Shown: piece after piece, positions 60,546 to 64,000 of the stretch
Layout of the letters: each line of letters starts with the position of its first letter
How positions within the stretch are numbered: position 1 is the stretch's first letter
Source of the DNA: Circinella umbellata
Lineage: Eukaryota; Mucoromycota; Mucoromycetes; Mucorales; Lichtheimiaceae
Reading direction: 5' to 3'
Assembly (NCBI GenBank): GCA_025093555.1
Contig: JAIWNF010000024.1
Coordinates: 248,001 to 312,000, forward strand
DNA: 64,000 bases
Made by a program: the position numbers and the translations under genes
Notes under the pieces: generated by a model
The model's input: only the letters and a program-made list of their open reading frames with translations
The model's database searches: none
What the model was told of the DNA's origin: nothing

Positions 60546-63500
60546 TTACGTTAATTTTGTATAACTAGGTGGTGCATAGCGTCGTTTAATAATCTTGGCA
60601 ACATAAAGTGGAAGACTACTAACTGCTGTAATTACTGCAACTTTCCAAACAAATCTTCCCGTTAAAATGAATGACATGTCTATAAATTATAACAATGAGT
60701 GTTTTTTTTAGCTTATCCATCTGTCTTTTTTTATATGGTAGTATTAATATGATTAATGAAGACTTACCAAAATAAGTTGGAAGTAACCACATGGATCCAA
60801 TATATATTAATACAGTAACAATTTCTGAGATAACCATCACACGATGCCAGGTATTGATTTCCAACGCTACCATTAAAAGTTCATTCAAAATCAAGGCAGT
60901 AAATGATATAGAAACAATGTGAATAAATTCTTCTTCGAATAGAATAATAGATAAAATCATTATAGCACCACCTTGATATACACTAATCAAGAGCCATGTA
61001 AAGAATGTTCGGAAAGATAAAGATCGACCCTAACAGTGAAAAAAAAGAAGTCATACTTGTAAATAAAATAATAGGCAATGACAACTTGATTTTTCTTATT
61101 TTACCTTTGTTAATTCCTTGTATAATTCTGGGTATAAGAGTGCAATTTCTTCGCTAACATCTTGATCAAGTACTAAGGAGAAAACAGGAGCCATTGTATA
61201 GACAGTAGCATAGCTGAAGAGTAGATAGCATATATATATACACATATAAATTTTAGTATTTATAAATTCATCCTCCCAGATTTATAAAAACATTACATAA
61301 TATATTTTTTAATATAACGTACCCAACAACCAACATGCCTTGATATAATGTAATAGGTGCAAAATAAAATAATGCAGAGAAAACTGCTTGCATGACCGAA
61401 ATGATCAAACCACGATGGATAACAAATTGAGACAATTTTGCAGAACGTTTATAACTATTACGACCATGCCACACTATATGAAATTGATTATTAATTTTTA
61501 TGTATTGTTATATACAAGCAACATTGAATATTTATAGATAAGCGACGAAGATACAAAAAACTTACACATTAGTTTTGTTAAATGACTAAATTGAGTAACG
61601 GAAAAGTCAGCAGCTAAAGATGCTTGTCGTCCTTCTTTGCCAACAATACCAACACCTATCAGTAGCCCAAACAACATATAATTAGTGATTTTTATATATG
61701 TTTATTTTTGTCTGTTCATACAGCTAAATAATACAAATTAAGTTAGTTTTATACATACCAACATTGGCAGCTTGAATCATACTAACATCGTTTCCACCGT
61801 CACCAATAGATAGTACTCGCTTTTGAGTATATTCCCTTATTAATCGTGTAATGTCAGCCTAAAAAAAGAAGAAACAGCAAAAAAATATATCATATTTCGT
61901 GTAAGGATTAACTTCTTTGTGGCAAGAGAACAAAGATCAAGTAAAAAGAGAGTTTACCTTTTGTGTTGGCGAACATCGACAACATACTACAGCAGGTAAC
62001 ATTGTAGCAACATCGATAAATTCATCTTGAAAATGATCCAAACATAATTGAAGAGATTCGCCATCAATAACTAAGCAGCAGTCAACTTTTGATCTCAAAT
62101 TATCCAGTTCATTCAATACTTCAATGGGTACTTTAACTAAAAATGAATAAAAATACATTTTGAGATTGTAAGATTAGAATAATCCATGCGTATGATTTTA
62201 GCCACGTACGTTTTGAAATTTGATGAATATTTTGATTTCGAGAAACAAGTTTTGATGATACGGCAATACACGTAGCTGTCTCAATCTTGTCGCCTATTTT
62301 TTTTTTTTTAGAAAAAAGAAGGTGTTAATAATTTGTTTATTTGTTTATTCATTTGTTTTATTTATTTACCTGTCAACATCCAAATACGTAAACCAGCATT
62401 ACGTAATATTTCCAGTGTATTCTTGACACCATCTTGAAGTTTATCTTCAACACCTGTCAATCCGAGTAATTCTAATTCTGTCTCCAAGACTTCTTCAATC
62501 ACGGCTTGCTTACGTGCATTACGATCATGAATGGATAATTCAGCTTCGTGATATCTATAATTTCATTTTACTTGTGTTAATGTATTTAAAAAAATTGAGT
62601 AGTTTTCCCCGCTCTTTCAAACTTAACAAAATTTAACTAACATAACGCATACACAAAAAAAAAGATAGTAAAAAACTTACTTCTTCTTGAAGTCTTCGTA
62701 CATTTCTTCAGATAATCTCTTTTTGGCGACGACCAAAGTACGCAAACCTTCCCTTGCCATATTACCACATTCTTCATCAAGCCTATAAATGAATATCTTA
62801 TTAATATAAGTCTGGCATATTAACTTATTTTTGTTATGTACAAATAAATTATTATTTACCAATCATTATATTGCACGATTCCACTCATGACTACATCAGC
62901 GCCTTTTTCATAAAATGTGACTTCCTGAGTTTGCCTATCTCGTATAATAATCCCCATACGTTTTGTCTCACTTGTAAATGGGAATATATGTAAAATATCA
63001 TATTCGAGAGTATCACCCGATGCTTCAACGCGTAATTGAATTTTGTTCACATCACGTCCTACTAAAGTTAAACCCATTTGCTCTGTCCATTTTACAATAG
63101 CGACTTCATCAGGACTTGATGCCTGATAAGTAATATCTCCAACATCACTGATCACAGGCGTTACCTAAAATAGCAATAGTGTTAAATTAAAAAAGACCAT
63201 GTTGATTTGTTTCTTATATATATGCCTAGTAGCTTGTAGAAAAAGAAAATTTCAACTATTGACTTACATTGTGACATAATGCTAAAGCTTGAACAATTTC
63301 TTTGACACGAGAAGCAATGTTACGTCGACCTTTACCAGACATACCAACGACGCCAGGCCCTGTTTGAATAAGTGCTAATTTTTTTATTAGCCCAACAGCT
63401 GGTTAGTATCAAAACTTCCATGTAAAAATAGACCTTTAAACAAAAACAAATAAATAAGCTACTTACCAGATTCATTTTCTGCAAAAGCAGTAGCCAAATG

Positions 63501-64000
63501 AGACATGATTTCATCCATAGTATCTAAGCTATATGACATAGTACCCATATGCAATTTTTTCAATTCCATATCTGTACCCCGTTTTTTGTAAAATATTAGT
63601 ATCTCTTATCTGTATCCCCCCCTCATTATCCAAATATAATAATAATAAAGAATGCTAAAATATTATCCAGTGTACCATTCTTTGTCAAAGTTCCTGTTTT
63701 ATCTGATAACAAATAGCCAATTCGACCCAATTCTTCGGGTAAAGTACTTGTTCGTACGATAGTTCCTTCAATCTCAGAATCTTTTTCAATTTGTCGAGCA
63801 TAAACTGTTTTACCCATATCCAAATTAACACGTAAACTATCAATCCAAAATAAAGAAAAGAATTATTATAATTAACATACATATACAATTATCTTTTTTA
63901 ATGCTATATGAAATTATCATTTTGTTTACCTGATTGGAATAATGGATGAAAAGAGAATAAGGAATCGAAATACGTAAATATACCATAATCCGTGGAAACC
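60546..64000 (-). CDS. NEO1: P4-ATPase phospholipid flippase, Neo1/ATP9 type (5' end outside window)
   Basis: Endosome/Golgi aminophospholipid flippase. Fifteen exons are visible from the right edge: 64000-63930 (partial), 63836-63676, 63571-63467, 63374-63268, 63164-62860, 62782-62681, 62554-62370, 62293-62210, 62136-61958, 61858-61759, 61655-61566, 61473-61323, 61213-61105, 61029-60768, 60679-60546. They encode about 714 residues in frame, with roughly 400-450 N-terminal residues missing. Motifs: [12 protein letters not shown] in helix 4 (the P4 PISL), [11 protein letters not shown] (phosphorylated Asp), [14 protein letters not shown] in the N domain, MLTGDK, and [19 protein letters not shown] in the hinge. 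The tail [15 protein letters not shown] and the C-terminal helices match Neo1 better than Drs2 types. Neo1 works without a Cdc50 partner, by family. Confidence 0.95.

Overview
The window is about 70% A+T and looks like nuclear DNA of a filamentous fungus of the Mucoromycota, most likely Mucorales. Supporting signs are many short GT..AG introns (roughly 50-130 nt), small compact genes with short untranslated spacers, a fungal protein set, and relics of Mucorales-type transposons (IS630/Tc1-like, Helitron, LINE-like). The taxonomic placement is inference from gene style and repeat families, not from a marker gene. I resolved exon structures by eye; for most genes the coding lengths close in frame.

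Layout. 1.3-3.4 kb (-): p50RhoGAP-like protein (CRAL-TRIO/Sec14-like plus RhoGAP). 4.0-5.2 kb: decayed IS630/Tc1-like transposon. 8.2-10.1 kb (+): FucP-type sugar permease. 13.5-15.9 kb (+): LctP-type L-lactate permease with TATA box and candidate carbon-repression sites. 18.1-19.3 kb (-): second decayed IS630/Tc1-like copy. 20.9-22.5 kb (-): ATZ/TRZ-type amidohydrolase.

23.2-32.0 kb is an accessory, repeat-rich block. It holds a decayed gene of a dispersed family with a possible PD-(D/E)XK-like motif and a MITE inserted in it, a Helitron Rep-side relic on the minus strand, a four-unit tandem repeat (about 150 bp units), a LINE-like scrap, a second dispersed-family fragment, and a PIF1-type Helitron helicase on the plus strand split by a 0.6-kb insertion.

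33.0-50.7 kb is gene-dense: GDSL phospholipase/lipase, an unknown coiled-coil protein, sulfiredoxin, a secreted acidic GPI-anchor-like surface protein, a mitochondrial carrier, a NuiA-like protein, an SRA1/Sec31-C domain protein, mitochondrial Hsp90 (TRAP1) and three lineage-specific hypothetical proteins. 50.8-56.3 kb is gene-poor, with an (ACT)n microsatellite and a ~740-bp element with terminal inverted repeats. 56.3-58.6 kb (+): HXT-type hexose transporter. 59.2-60.2 kb (+): ESCRT-III subunit Vps2/CHMP2. 60.5 kb to the right edge (-): Neo1/ATP9-type P4-ATPase lipid flippase, N-terminus outside the window.

The genes do not form an obvious pathway cluster. Loose themes are carbon uptake (three transporters), membrane and endosome biology (RhoGAP, Vps2, flippase, phospholipase) and mitochondrial stress (TRAP1, carrier, sulfiredoxin). 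The most unusual features are very short exons (18, 18 and 11 nt, plus an exon that is only the ATG), the nested-palindrome MITE, and the mosaic Helitron/dispersed-gene block. I found no convincing new multi-gene system and no tRNA, rRNA or CRISPR array.
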